From assembly GCA_964570105.1 (NCBI GenBank), contig CAZMWM010000059.1, positions 1 through 12,276 of the forward strand: a DNA stretch of 12,276 nt. The letters are read 5' to 3'. Made by a program: the position numbers and the translations under genes. Below are positions 6,360 through 12,276 of the stretch, piece by piece (the stretch's first letter is position 1; every line of letters begins with the position of its first letter). Origin of the DNA: SIG673 sp964570105. Its GTDB lineage: Bacteria; Bacillota; Clostridia; Oscillospirales; CAG-272. The notes under the pieces are model-generated. The model did not search any database, was not told the DNA's origin, and saw nothing but the letters and a program-made list of their open reading frames with translations.

Positions 6360-7313
6360 ATGAAGATATACACCGTTACTCTAAGCCCGGCGTACGATAT
6401 TCACGCATACGCTCCCGCGCTCCTTCTCGGGCACGAAAATCTTGCGCACATCACGCGGCGAGATATCGGCGGCAAGGGCGTGAACATCTCTCGCGCTCTG
6501 ACGGCGAACGGCATTGAAAACGTTGCCATCGTTGCTCTCGGCTCGGACGGAGCGGATGGGTTTAAGCGTGCTCTGGAGCTTGAGGGTGTGAGATACAGGG
6601 CGATAGAAGGACGCGGCAGGATAAGGGAGAATCTCACGTTGCATTCCGATAACGGAACGGAGACGCGGATAAGCTTTCCGGGAGGGGAGCTTGACGGCTC
6701 GGTGCTTTGTGAGCTTTCGGGAGCGATCGACGCGGACGCGGATACCGTGGTGACCATTACGGGAAGCATTCCTGCCGGCATAAGGATGGACAGGCTTAAG
6801 CGTCTCATAGTTTCACTGAGATCATCCGGTGCGCGGATAGTGATAGACTCCTCAAGCTTCACTCTTGAGGATCTTAGGGAGATAAGACCGTGGCTCATAA
6901 AGCCCAACGTCGAGGAAGCGACAGCCTACTGCGGAAGGATGCTTTCCGATATCGGGGAATATGCGGGATTTGCCGCGCGGATATGCGCAGAGGGGATAGA
7001 AAACGTTATGCTGACGCTCGGCGGTAACGGTGCTCTGCTTGCAAACGGGGGTGACGTGTACGTTGCGTCTCCGCCGCCCGTCGTTGCCGTATCGACGGTG
7101 GGCGCGGGTGACAGCTCGATCGCCGGGGCTATCGCGGCGCTTGTAAAAAACGCAACGCCATCTGAAATGTTGCGTCTTGCCGTGGCTTACGGAAGTGCGG
7201 CGTGCACTCTTGAGGGCACGTCCCCTCCCGTAGCGGAGGATATCTCGAGGATATATGCCGATGTGAGCGTCAGAGCCTTCACCCAAACGTCGAAAGGAAA
7301 CGGTCGAGCCTAA
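6360..7313 (+). CDS. PfkB-family sugar kinase, 1-phosphofructokinase-like
   Basis: A 317-residue ribokinase/PfkB-superfamily kinase that phosphorylates a sugar phosphate with ATP. It opens with YTVTLSPAYD, like the TVTLNPAxD start of FruK and LacC, then GGKGVNISRAL (37-47), KPNVEE (181-186) and STVGAGDSSIAG (245-256) with the catalytic base D251 and the GAGD anion hole. These features put it in the 1-phosphofructokinase/tagatose-6-phosphate kinase branch. The substrate is uncertain because no PTS transporter, DeoR regulator or aldolase is nearby. The usual NP of the first motif is SP here. AAGGA lies 11 nt before the ATG. It sits between cinA and the RNHCP gene, and its stop codon overlaps the RNHCP start by one base. 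Confidence 0.88.
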   Translation: MKIYTVTLSPAYDIHAYAPALLLGHENLAHITRRDIGGKGVNISRALTANGIENVAIVALGSDGADGFKRALELEGVRYRAIEGRGRIRENLTLHSDNGTETRISFPGGELDGSVLCELSGAIDADADTVVTITGSIPAGIRMDRLKRLIVSLRSSGARIVIDSSSFTLEDLREIRPWLIKPNVEEATAYCGRMLSDIGEYAGFAARICAEGIENVMLTLGGNGALLANGGDVYVASPPPVVAVSTVGAGDSSIAGAIAALVKNATPSEMLRLAVAYGSAACTLEGTSPPVAEDISRIYADVSVRAFTQTSKGNGRA

Positions 7314-7654
7314 TGGAAGATAAGAGATTTAGAAAAAACGACAGCGGATTTGTGTGCGAAAATTGCGGAAATCAGATCCTGCCGCTTGGCTATTCGTCGC
7401 GAAATCACTGCCCGTTCTGCCTTTGGTCGCTCCATCTGGACGAAAATCCGGGAGACCGAAGCTCGGAATGCGGCGGTAAGATGAAGCCCGTAGCCGTCTC
7501 GCCGGATCCGAAGAAGGGATACGTGATCACGCACAGATGCGAGAGATGTGGAGTGACCAGACGCTGTAAGGCGGCGCTCGCACCCTGCGTTCAGCCGGAT
7601 GACGTGCGCCTGTTGATCTCGCTTACGGTAGCAAGCGGTATCGACCGCGGCTAA
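7313..7654 (+). CDS. RNHCP-motif zinc-binding protein
   Basis: A 113-residue protein with the signature RNHCP at 30-34. Cysteine pairs C15/C18, C33/C36, the single C53 in the SECGG stretch and C76/C79 suggest two zinc sites. GDRSSECGGKMKP and KKGYVITHRCERCG are typical of the RNHCP family, whose function is unknown. The start overlaps the kinase stop (TAATG), so translation is probably coupled; AAAGGAAA lies upstream within the kinase gene. Residues after about 85 are more basic and hydrophobic and may be a variable tail. Third and last gene of the cinA operon. Confidence 0.88.
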   Translation: MEDKRFRKNDSGFVCENCGNQILPLGYSSRNHCPFCLWSLHLDENPGDRSSECGGKMKPVAVSPDPKKGYVITHRCERCGVTRRCKAALAPCVQPDDVRLLISLTVASGIDRG

Positions 7655-7660
7655 CGCCAC

Positions 7661-7708
7661 GTCTGATGCCGCGGCATCGGACGATATTGCCCCACCGATG
7701 GGCGATAT
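7661..7708 (+). other. two adjacent hairpins after the cinA operon
   Basis: The first is GTCTGATGCC/GGCATCGGAC (7661-7682), with one T-G wobble and a perfect core GATGCCGCGGCATC. The second is ATATTGCCC (7684-7692)/GGGCGATAT (7700-7708) with a 7-nt loop. Neither has a T tract, so they are not standard intrinsic terminators; they may protect the 3' end of the mRNA or end it with help from Rho. Confidence 0.45.
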
Positions 7709-7743
7709 GATGATCTGCTCCTGCTACGTTAACAAAAAAACAG

Positions 7744-7772
7744 TTGACATTTGCGCCGGCGTATGTTAGAAT
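7744..7772 (+). promoter_or_regulatory. promoter of the HPr-like gene
   Basis: TTGACA (7744-7749), a 17-nt spacer and TAGAAT (7767-7772). The RNA start is predicted near 7779. A cTTCGg tetraloop hairpin (GCGC-TTCG-GCGT, 7786-7797) then lies within the first 20 nt of the leader and may protect the 5' end. Confidence 0.8.
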
Positions 7773-7834
7773 ATATATCGGTATGGCGCTTCGGCGTACA
7801 AACGGCAACAGTATTCGAAAGAGAGGAACGAGCA

Positions 7835-8089
7835 ATGGAGAAAAAATACGTAGTACCGCTTGAGCTGGTCGGACTTGCCGACGTAAACAGATTTATCGAG
7901 ATAGTCACCAAGCTCCCCGGAGTTATAAAGCTCACGGACGGAAAAGAATACAGCGTGAACGGCAGAAGTCTGCTTGGAGCGCTTGCGTCGATGGAATGGG
8001 ATAGGCTCTACTGCGAGTCGGATCATGACATCTACACTAAGATCAGTATGTTTGCAAAGGATGAGTCGGATAAGAACGACGGCAATTGA
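7835..8089 (+). CDS. HPr-like protein lacking the phosphorylated histidine
   Basis: An 84-residue protein close in size to HPr (85-88 residues). The pattern LADVNRFIEIVTKL, then VNGRSLLGALAS, aligns by eye with the HPr helix after His15 and with the LKSIMGVMS region holding regulatory Ser46. The position of His15 is occupied by a hydrophobic residue (L14 in my alignment), while a serine is kept at the Ser46 place (S45). It therefore cannot carry phosphate in the PTS chain in the normal way; a regulatory role, as for Crh, is possible but is inference. The ATG at 7835 follows AGAGGA with 7 nt spacing. It is a single-gene unit with its own promoter and terminator. Confident as a gene; the HPr assignment is moderate. 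Confidence 0.75.
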   Translation: MEKKYVVPLELVGLADVNRFIEIVTKLPGVIKLTDGKEYSVNGRSLLGALASMEWDRLYCESDHDIYTKISMFAKDESDKNDGN

Positions 8090-8100
8090 GCATACGGACA

Positions 8101-8144
8101 AAACACCTGCTTTCATTCGAGATATCCAAAGAAAGCAGGTGTTT
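8101..8144. terminator. terminator shared by the HPr-like and zinc-ribbon genes
   Basis: A 14-bp perfect stem (AAACACCTGCTTTC at 8101-8114, GAAAGCAGGTGTTT at 8131-8144) with a 16-nt loop. The A/T-rich stretch TATATTTATCTT follows in the plus direction. In the minus direction the stem ends GTGTTTTG right after the zinc-ribbon stop codon (8154). Confidence 0.85.
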
Positions 8145-8153
8145 ATATTTATC

Positions 8154-8375
8154 TTACTTTTCCGATGAAGGGTGTTGGGAGCGTTTTTTCTTTTCGACCG
8201 TATGCAGACCGAATATACATCCACAGCTCGCGCACGCCATGCATTCCACGTCCTGTCTTTCCGGAAACAGCTTGAACTTCGTTCCTTTGCGCACGAATGA
8301 CACGGCATATCCCGTATCGAGCGTGCCTTCAATTAGATCCTCTCCGCCGCATTCCGGGCATTTCAAATATCTCAT
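8154..8375 (-). CDS. small zinc-ribbon protein of unknown function
   Basis: A 73-residue protein with CPECGG (C6, C9) at the start and CMACASCGC (C45, C48, C51, C53) near the end; C6/C9 with C48/C51 would form one zinc ribbon. The middle has a beta-hairpin-like pattern with GTKFKLFPE. The tail is basic and polar. GAGGTG lies 5-6 nt before the ATG at 8375. It starts 21 nt after the hydrolase stop and is probably cotranscribed with it. Such ribbons bind nucleic acid or protein, but nothing here says which. Confidence 0.8.
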   Translation of the reverse strand: MRYLKCPECGGEDLIEGTLDTGYAVSFVRKGTKFKLFPERQDVECMACASCGCIFGLHTVEKKKRSQHPSSEK

Positions 8376-8396
8376 ATCGCACCTCGTCTCACAGCA

Positions 8397-9194
8397 TCAA
8401 AATTCTATGTATCTCAGCCAATCGCAGAGCGCCTCTGCCCATTTCGCCGTATGCGGAACGCTCTCGGCAAGACCAAGCCCGTGGTGTCCGTGGGGGTATA
8501 TGTGCATCTCCACGGGTATCTTTTTTTCGCGCAGAGCCATAGCCATCAAAAGCGAATTTTGCACCGGGACGGCGGCGTCCTCGAACGTGTGCCAGATGAA
8601 CGTGGGCGGCATATCGTCACGCACGGAGCGAGGACCGCTCATCTGCCTTACAAGCTCTTCGCTCGCGTCCTTGCCTAAAAGATTTATGCGTGTTCCCTCG
8701 TGCGTATAAGGTCTTTCGAGCGTGCAGACCGCATAGCAGTATATCGATGCGTCGGGGCGTGAGGAAACGGCGTCGATCTCGTCCCCTCCCGGTCTGCCGT
8801 AATCGAAGTGCTCGGATGCGCTGACGGCAAGGTGACCTCCTGCCGAAAAGCCGAGCACGCCTATCTTGTTCGGATCGATGTTATATTCATCTGCATGGTA
8901 TCTCACCCAACGTATCGCCCTTAGCGCGTCCTCAAGCTCCACGGGGTGCTTATACGGAGCGACGCGGTAATTCAGCACGAAAGCGTTGACGCCAATGCCG
9001 TTCAGCATCCTTGCGATGGGATCGCCTTCGTGCTCCGATCTGTTTGCATAGCCTCCGCCGGGAAACACGATGACGCATCCGCGCTTTTCCTTGACACCTG
9101 CCGGATAAGGCGTTAATGTCGGCTCGGGCTGACCGATAGCCTCGTCGTAATACGGAGCGCCGTGCTCCCAAAGCTTAATATATTCTCTTTCCAT
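8397..9194 (-). CDS. alpha/beta hydrolase, carboxylesterase/acetyl esterase type
   Basis: A 265-residue cytoplasmic esterase with no signal peptide. The oxyanion motif FPGGGYA (44-50), nucleophile elbow GFSAGG with S117, acid D206 in HTFEDAAVP, and base H238 in HGHHGLGL form a complete triad. The combination VIVFPGGGY, LNYRVAP and a HGHHGLGLAES ending is typical of acetylxylan esterase-like and BD-FAE-like hydrolases, which remove acyl groups from sugars or small esters; the substrate is inferred only by family. GGAGG lies just before the ATG at 9194. The 47-nt gap after the copper ATPase gene holds no clear promoter, so it is probably read from the same transcript, an unexpected partner for copper export. 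Confidence 0.88.
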   Translation of the reverse strand: MEREYIKLWEHGAPYYDEAIGQPEPTLTPYPAGVKEKRGCVIVFPGGGYANRSEHEGDPIARMLNGIGVNAFVLNYRVAPYKHPVELEDALRAIRWVRYHADEYNIDPNKIGVLGFSAGGHLAVSASEHFDYGRPGGDEIDAVSSRPDASIYCYAVCTLERPYTHEGTRINLLGKDASEELVRQMSGPRSVRDDMPPTFIWHTFEDAAVPVQNSLLMAMALREKKIPVEMHIYPHGHHGLGLAESVPHTAKWAEALCDWLRYIEF

Positions 9195-9241
9195 CTCGTT
9201 TTCCTCCGTTTTTGATTCTTTTACGGTTGCCTTGAGAGCCG

Positions 9242-9454
9242 TTATCTTATTTCGGTCACCTCGTAGCCTACGTCGGTAATTGCCGCCCTCAGCGTCTCGT
9301 CGCTGACGTTCGCGCCGTCCTTCACGGTCACAAACGCGGTCTTTTTGTTAAGCTCCACCTTTGCTTCAACGCCTTCGATAGCGTTCAGCGCCGACTCCAC
9401 TCTGCCGGAGCAGTGAGCGCACATCATCCCCTCGATGACTATCTCTTTCTTCAT
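9242..9454 (-). other. copZ: internal in-frame start for a free CopZ-like chaperone
   Basis: Within the copA frame an ATG at 9454 is preceded by AAAGGAGAT (9472-9464), about 9-11 nt away, a strong ribosome site. Translation from it would give a 70-residue protein with MMCAHCSGRV at 10-19, the normal size and layout of CopZ. The codons of the ribosome site are read in the long form as K789-G790-D791. The stretch just upstream is A/T-rich and resembles an old intergenic leader. I infer that a separate copZ lost the stop codon between it and copA, and that both forms may be made. Confidence 0.6.
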
Positions 9455-11836
9455 AATTTTGATATCTCCTTTCGCGCTTATGCGCTTAAAATTATTTTCT
9501 TCAATACTTTCTTCCCCGTCGGTTTCGGGGCGGCAGGCGGCATCTGTCGACTGATATCTGCTCTTCTTGTCTTTTCGCTTGCGCCCGAACGCAAACAGCC
9601 TAAGGGCGTTGGTGACCACGAAGAACGAGCTGAAGCACATGGCGAGCGCCGCTATCATGGGATCGAGCATAATGCCAAGTGGCTTATACAGCACTCCGGC
9701 GGCTAACGGGATGCACAGCGCGTTGTAGAACAGTGCCCAGAACAGATTTTGTCTGATGACGCGCACGGTCGCACGGCTGAGACGTATTGCTGTGACCGCT
9801 CCTGTGAGCGAGCTGCCGGTCAACACTATGTCCGCACTCTCGATAGCAACGTCCGTGCCTGCGCCGATGGCTATGCCAACGTCGGCTCGCATAAGAGCAG
9901 GTGCGTCGTTTATACCGTCGCCGACCATAGCGACCGTTTTTCCGTTTCCGCGCCGCTCACCGACTATGCGTTCCTTGTCGCTCGGAAGCAGCTCCGCGCA
10001 CACCTCGTCTATCCCGGCGCTTGCCGCTATACGCTCCGCCGTTTCCTTTTTGTCTCCCGTGAGCATAACGGTGCGTATGCCCATACCGTGAAGCTCAGAT
10101 ATCACACCGCGGCTGTCATCCCGTATGCGGTCGGCAAGCACGAAAGCGCCCACTGCCGTGCCGTTCACCGCAACGTAGATCGGTGTCTCTCCGATGGAGG
10201 ATGAAATATCGCAAAGCTCCCCGGGAAGCTCCCCTGCCGTCTCGGCGAGCAGCTTGGCGTTGCCGCATGTGACCTTCCGTCCGTCAACGTCCGCAACGAT
10301 GCCGCCGCCCTCCTTCGCGGAATAGTTCTCCGCACGAAGTAGGCTGATACCGCAGTCCTGTGCGTACCGACATATTCCGCCGGCAAGAGGATGCTCGGAA
10401 AGAACCTCGGCGGACGCCGCGAGCGTCACCGCCTCGTTTTCCGTTTCCACCTCACCGTTTTCGGGAAGGAAAACGAATTTTGATACCTTCGGCTTTCCCT
10501 CGGTCACCGTTCCGGTCTTGTCCAGCATTATCTCGGTGATCTTCCCGGCGTGCTCGAGAGCCTCTGCGTTTTTTATCAGTATGCCAAGCTCGGCTCCGCG
10601 TCCGCATCCCACGGTTATGGCGACCGGAGTGGCAAGCCCGAGAGCGCACGGACAGGAGATGACGAGCACGCTCACCGCGGTGCTCACGGCAGTTCCGATG
10701 CTGTGACTGACGAGTGCCCAGCTGACTCCGGTGATCAGCGCCAATGCAAACACCACGGGGACGAATATACCGCTCACCTTGTCAGCGAGCCTTGCGACGG
10801 GAGCCTTGCTTGCCGCCGCGTCCTCCATCAGACGTATTATCGCGGAAAGTGCCGAGTCGGCTTCGGCGTGTGTGACCTTGAGCAGAAAATATCCGCGCAC
10901 GTTGACCGAAGCGCCGGTGACGGTGTCGCCGACGGATCTCTCGACGGGAAGGCTCTCGCCGGTAAGCGCGGACTCATCCACGGATGCGTTGCCTTCTGTT
11001 ATAGTTCCGTCCGCCGGTACCGTCTCGCCGCTCCTGACGGCAACCGTATCTCCGGGCTTCAGAGATGATATATCCACCTCGCGCTCGACGCCGTTTTCTA
11101 TAAGATGTGCGGTCTTTGGTCGAAGCTCGGAAAGTCGTTCTATGGCGGCAGTGGTCTTTTTTCTTGCGCCGGCTTCAAGTGTCTTGCCGAGCAGAACGAG
11201 CGTGAGTATGGTCGCCGCGGACTCGAAATAAAGCTCCATCGACAGCTCGTGCGCCGCCGCGGTATCTCCTCCGACTGCGCATATGATGATGTTCACGAAA
11301 ACGTATGCGCTGTAAACGAGAGCCGCGCCCGAGCCGACCGCGATAAGGCTGTTCATATTTGCTCCGCGCCGCAGTATCGCCCGAATACCGTCCTTGAAAT
11401 AAATACGGTTGAGCCAGATGATGGGGAGCGTCAGGAGGAGCTGGGCAAGCGCAAATCCGACCGCGCCGTTCTTTTCCGGGGAGAGAAAGCTCGGAAGAGG
11501 TGCGCCGAGCATATGCCCCATCGATATATACATCAGTACGGCGTTGAATATCACGGAAAGCAACAGACGGCTTCGGAGTTTTTCGGCGTTTTTGGCGTTT
11601 GACGCGGCAACTCCCGAGGTTTTGGTCATTTCCTCGGCACCGTAGCCGCCCTTTTCCACCGCCGAAACGACAGCGTTAACGTCGACCTTTCCCTCGTCGT
11701 ACCACACTCGCATGCTCGCGCCCATGAGCGAGACCTCGACCTTGACGACTCCGTCAATGGCTGACACCGCACGCTCAACGTGAGCCAAGCAGGCGGCACA
11801 GCTCATTCCGGTAACTGAAAACTTTTTTTCTACCAT
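9242..11836 (-). CDS. copA: copper-exporting P1B-type ATPase CopA with fused C-terminal CopZ-like domain
   Basis: An 864-residue membrane pump that exports Cu+ using ATP. An N-terminal heavy-metal domain (3-68) has GMSCAAC (10-16). The catalytic core has TGES (292-295), the metal-site SCPCALG (CPC 395-397), phosphorylated D439 in DKTGTVTEG, the nucleotide-site HP (482-483) and GDGIND (639-644). YN in the seventh membrane helix (704-705) and MxxSS in the eighth (733-737) are the Cu+ signatures. After the last helix (to about 750) comes a polar linker (751-794) and a second heavy-metal domain (795-864) with MMCAHC. That domain is exactly a CopZ chaperone in length. CopA proteins usually end soon after the eighth helix, so this looks like a fusion. 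The ATG at 11836 has AAAGGA about 14 nt upstream. No CsoR or CopY regulator is in the window. Confidence 0.95.
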   Translation of the reverse strand: MVEKKFSVTGMSCAACLAHVERAVSAIDGVVKVEVSLMGASMRVWYDEGKVDVNAVVSAVEKGGYGAEEMTKTSGVAASNAKNAEKLRSRLLLSVIFNAVLMYISMGHMLGAPLPSFLSPEKNGAVGFALAQLLLTLPIIWLNRIYFKDGIRAILRRGANMNSLIAVGSGAALVYSAYVFVNIIICAVGGDTAAAHELSMELYFESAATILTLVLLGKTLEAGARKKTTAAIERLSELRPKTAHLIENGVEREVDISSLKPGDTVAVRSGETVPADGTITEGNASVDESALTGESLPVERSVGDTVTGASVNVRGYFLLKVTHAEADSALSAIIRLMEDAAASKAPVARLADKVSGIFVPVVFALALITGVSWALVSHSIGTAVSTAVSVLVISCPCALGLATPVAITVGCGRGAELGILIKNAEALEHAGKITEIMLDKTGTVTEGKPKVSKFVFLPENGEVETENEAVTLAASAEVLSEHPLAGGICRYAQDCGISLLRAENYSAKEGGGIVADVDGRKVTCGNAKLLAETAGELPGELCDISSSIGETPIYVAVNGTAVGAFVLADRIRDDSRGVISELHGMGIRTVMLTGDKKETAERIAASAGIDEVCAELLPSDKERIVGERRGNGKTVAMVGDGINDAPALMRADVGIAIGAGTDVAIESADIVLTGSSLTGAVTAIRLSRATVRVIRQNLFWALFYNALCIPLAAGVLYKPLGIMLDPMIAALAMCFSSFFVVTNALRLFAFGRKRKDKKSRYQSTDAACRPETDGEESIEENNFKRISAKGDIKIMKKEIVIEGMMCAHCSGRVESALNAIEGVEAKVELNKKTAFVTVKDGANVSDETLRAAITDVGYEVTEIR

Positions 11837-11861
11837 TTGTTTCTTGAGTTCCTTTCAAAGC

Positions 11862-11972
11862 AGTTGAACGTAAGCGTTCAACCGTAGCGTAACAAGGCTT
11901 CGCGCCGCTTTCTGAAGAAAGCTTGGCAAAGACTTCTGTGTGGCTTCGCGGTGGAAATGGGATATTCCATCA
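11862..11972 (+). repeat. composite hairpin repeat, right copy
   Basis: Same module order as the left copy (236-353) but in opposite orientation: GTTGAACG-TAAG-CGTTCAAC hairpin (11863-11882), GCGTAACAAGGCTTCG (11887-11902), GCTTTCTGAAGAAAGC (11908-11923), TTGGCAAAGACTTCTGTG, GGCTTCGCGGTGG and a final TTCCATCA. It lacks the second arm of the GCGTAAC hairpin. It lies directly upstream of copA and would be in its leader or promoter region; no clear copA promoter was found between it and the gene. Confidence 0.75.
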
Positions 11973-12022
11973 AAACTCCGCGCCACTTTAGTGGCGAGGT
12001 ACGCCCTGTCTATGTTAGAACT
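11971..12022 (-). repeat. 52-bp direct repeat, copy B
   Basis: Pattern CAAAACTCCGCGCCACTT-YAGTGGC-GAGGTACGCC followed by a partly conserved ATGTTAGAAC-like end; it matches 12097-12148 with a few differences. GGTACGCCC (11998-12006) also pairs with GGGCGTACC (12030-12038) to form a long hairpin. Confidence 0.75.
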
Positions 12023-12040
12023 TATTCAGGGGCGTACCAT

Positions 12041-12090
12041 AGGCTCCCTTGTGTAAAGGGAGCTGTCAGCGAAGCTGACTGAGGGATTGT
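12041..12090. repeat. GGCTCCCTT...GTCAGC double-hairpin cassette
   Basis: Two hairpins in a row: GCTCCCTT (12043-12050)/AAGGGAGC (12056-12063), and GTCAGC-GAA-GCTGAC (12065-12079), ending in TGAGGGATTGTC. I recognise this type of cassette as a frequent intergenic repeat in gut Clostridia; this is recollection and was not checked by search. It is inserted between the two 52-bp direct repeats. Confidence 0.7.
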
Positions 12091-12096
12091 CAAAGC

Positions 12097-12148
12097 CAAA
12101 ACTCCGCGCCACTTCAGTGGCGGAGGTACGCCGCGCTGTGTCAGAACC
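12097..12148 (-). repeat. 52-bp direct repeat, copy A
   Basis: Second copy of the repeat at 11971-12022, same orientation: CCAAAACTCCGCGCCACTT, then CAGTGGCGGAGGTACGCC and a TGTGTCAGAACC end. It lies between the mnmA stop codon (12167-12169) and the double-hairpin cassette. Confidence 0.75.
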
Positions 12149-12166
12149 GATCTCAGTGCGCCTCCG

Positions 12167-12276
12167 TTATTTAACGGAAGCCTGACATTCCTCGAAAACC
12201 GAAGAGCTTATCCAACCGCCGAACGCTACGGCGTTATCGAGATAAAAGACCGCGCTTTGCCCCGGGGTGACCGAGC
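12167..12276 (-). CDS. mnmA: C-terminal end of tRNA-specific 2-thiouridylase MnmA, partial
   Basis: The minus-strand frame beginning two bases in from the window edge gives 35 residues with VTPGQSAVFY followed by VAFGGWI, then TAA at 12169-12167. VTPGQSAVFY and GGGxI form the conserved C-terminal beta barrel of MnmA, which makes 2-thiouridine at the wobble base of tRNA-Lys, Glu and Gln. The catalytic part lies outside the window. A tail of about 13 residues follows GGWI, slightly longer than usual. The stop codon lies inside a 7-bp hairpin (TCCGTTA/TAACGGA, 12163-12178), so the gene end may have been extended into repeat sequence. Confidence 0.85.
   Translation of the reverse strand, partial: SVTPGQSAVFYLDNAVAFGGWISSSVFEECQASVK

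Noticed and set aside
11837..12000. CsoR/CopY operator or copA promoter in the repeat region
   Set aside because: No TACAnnTGTA-type copper box or well-spaced -35/-10 pair was found; the GTTGAACG hairpin matches the dispersed repeat rather than a copper operator.

Overview
The window looks like chromosomal DNA of a Gram-positive, Clostridia-type anaerobe, probably a gut Oscillospirales or a relative. The grounds are moderately high GC with near-consensus TTGACA-N17-TATAAT promoters, AGGAGG-type ribosome sites, an RNHCP zinc protein, an HPr-like protein without the usual histidine, a Lhr-like helicase of the kind common in Firmicutes, and dispersed hairpin repeats of a style frequent in that group. 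This placement is inference; no ribosomal or marker gene was available to confirm it.

Left part (1-3350): the last codons of a possible plus-strand gene end at 54. A repeat-rich gap follows. Two minus-strand genes come next: a two-helix membrane protein of unknown function (3348-2758) and, 70 nt downstream of it, a 779-residue SF2 helicase (2687-348). The helicase stop codon and its last ~18 codons lie inside hairpin repeat modules. Centre (3380-8150): back-to-back promoters at 3380-3444 serve the membrane protein and ribonuclease HI (rnhA). A bidirectional terminator separates rnhA from a convergent TIM-barrel sugar isomerase. That isomerase and the cinA - PfkB kinase - RNHCP operon diverge from a region where two strong promoters point at each other, so their RNA starts should overlap. 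A small HPr-like gene with its own promoter and terminator follows.

Right part (8154-11836), minus strand: a copper P-type ATPase gene, an alpha/beta hydrolase and a zinc-ribbon protein lie in a probable operon. The ATPase carries an extra C-terminal copper-binding domain that looks like a CopZ chaperone fused in frame. The former CopZ ribosome site and start codon are still present inside the ATPase gene, so a free chaperone may be made by internal initiation. The far right edge (11862-12166) is a mosaic of hairpin repeats, one of which matches the left-end repeat in opposite orientation. The window closes with the C-terminus of MnmA (tRNA 2-thiouridylase).

No transposase, CRISPR array, tRNA, rRNA or phage gene was seen. 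The genes are mostly housekeeping. The unusual signals are the copA-copZ fusion with a retained internal start, the repeat modules that have entered gene ends, and the head-on promoter pair.
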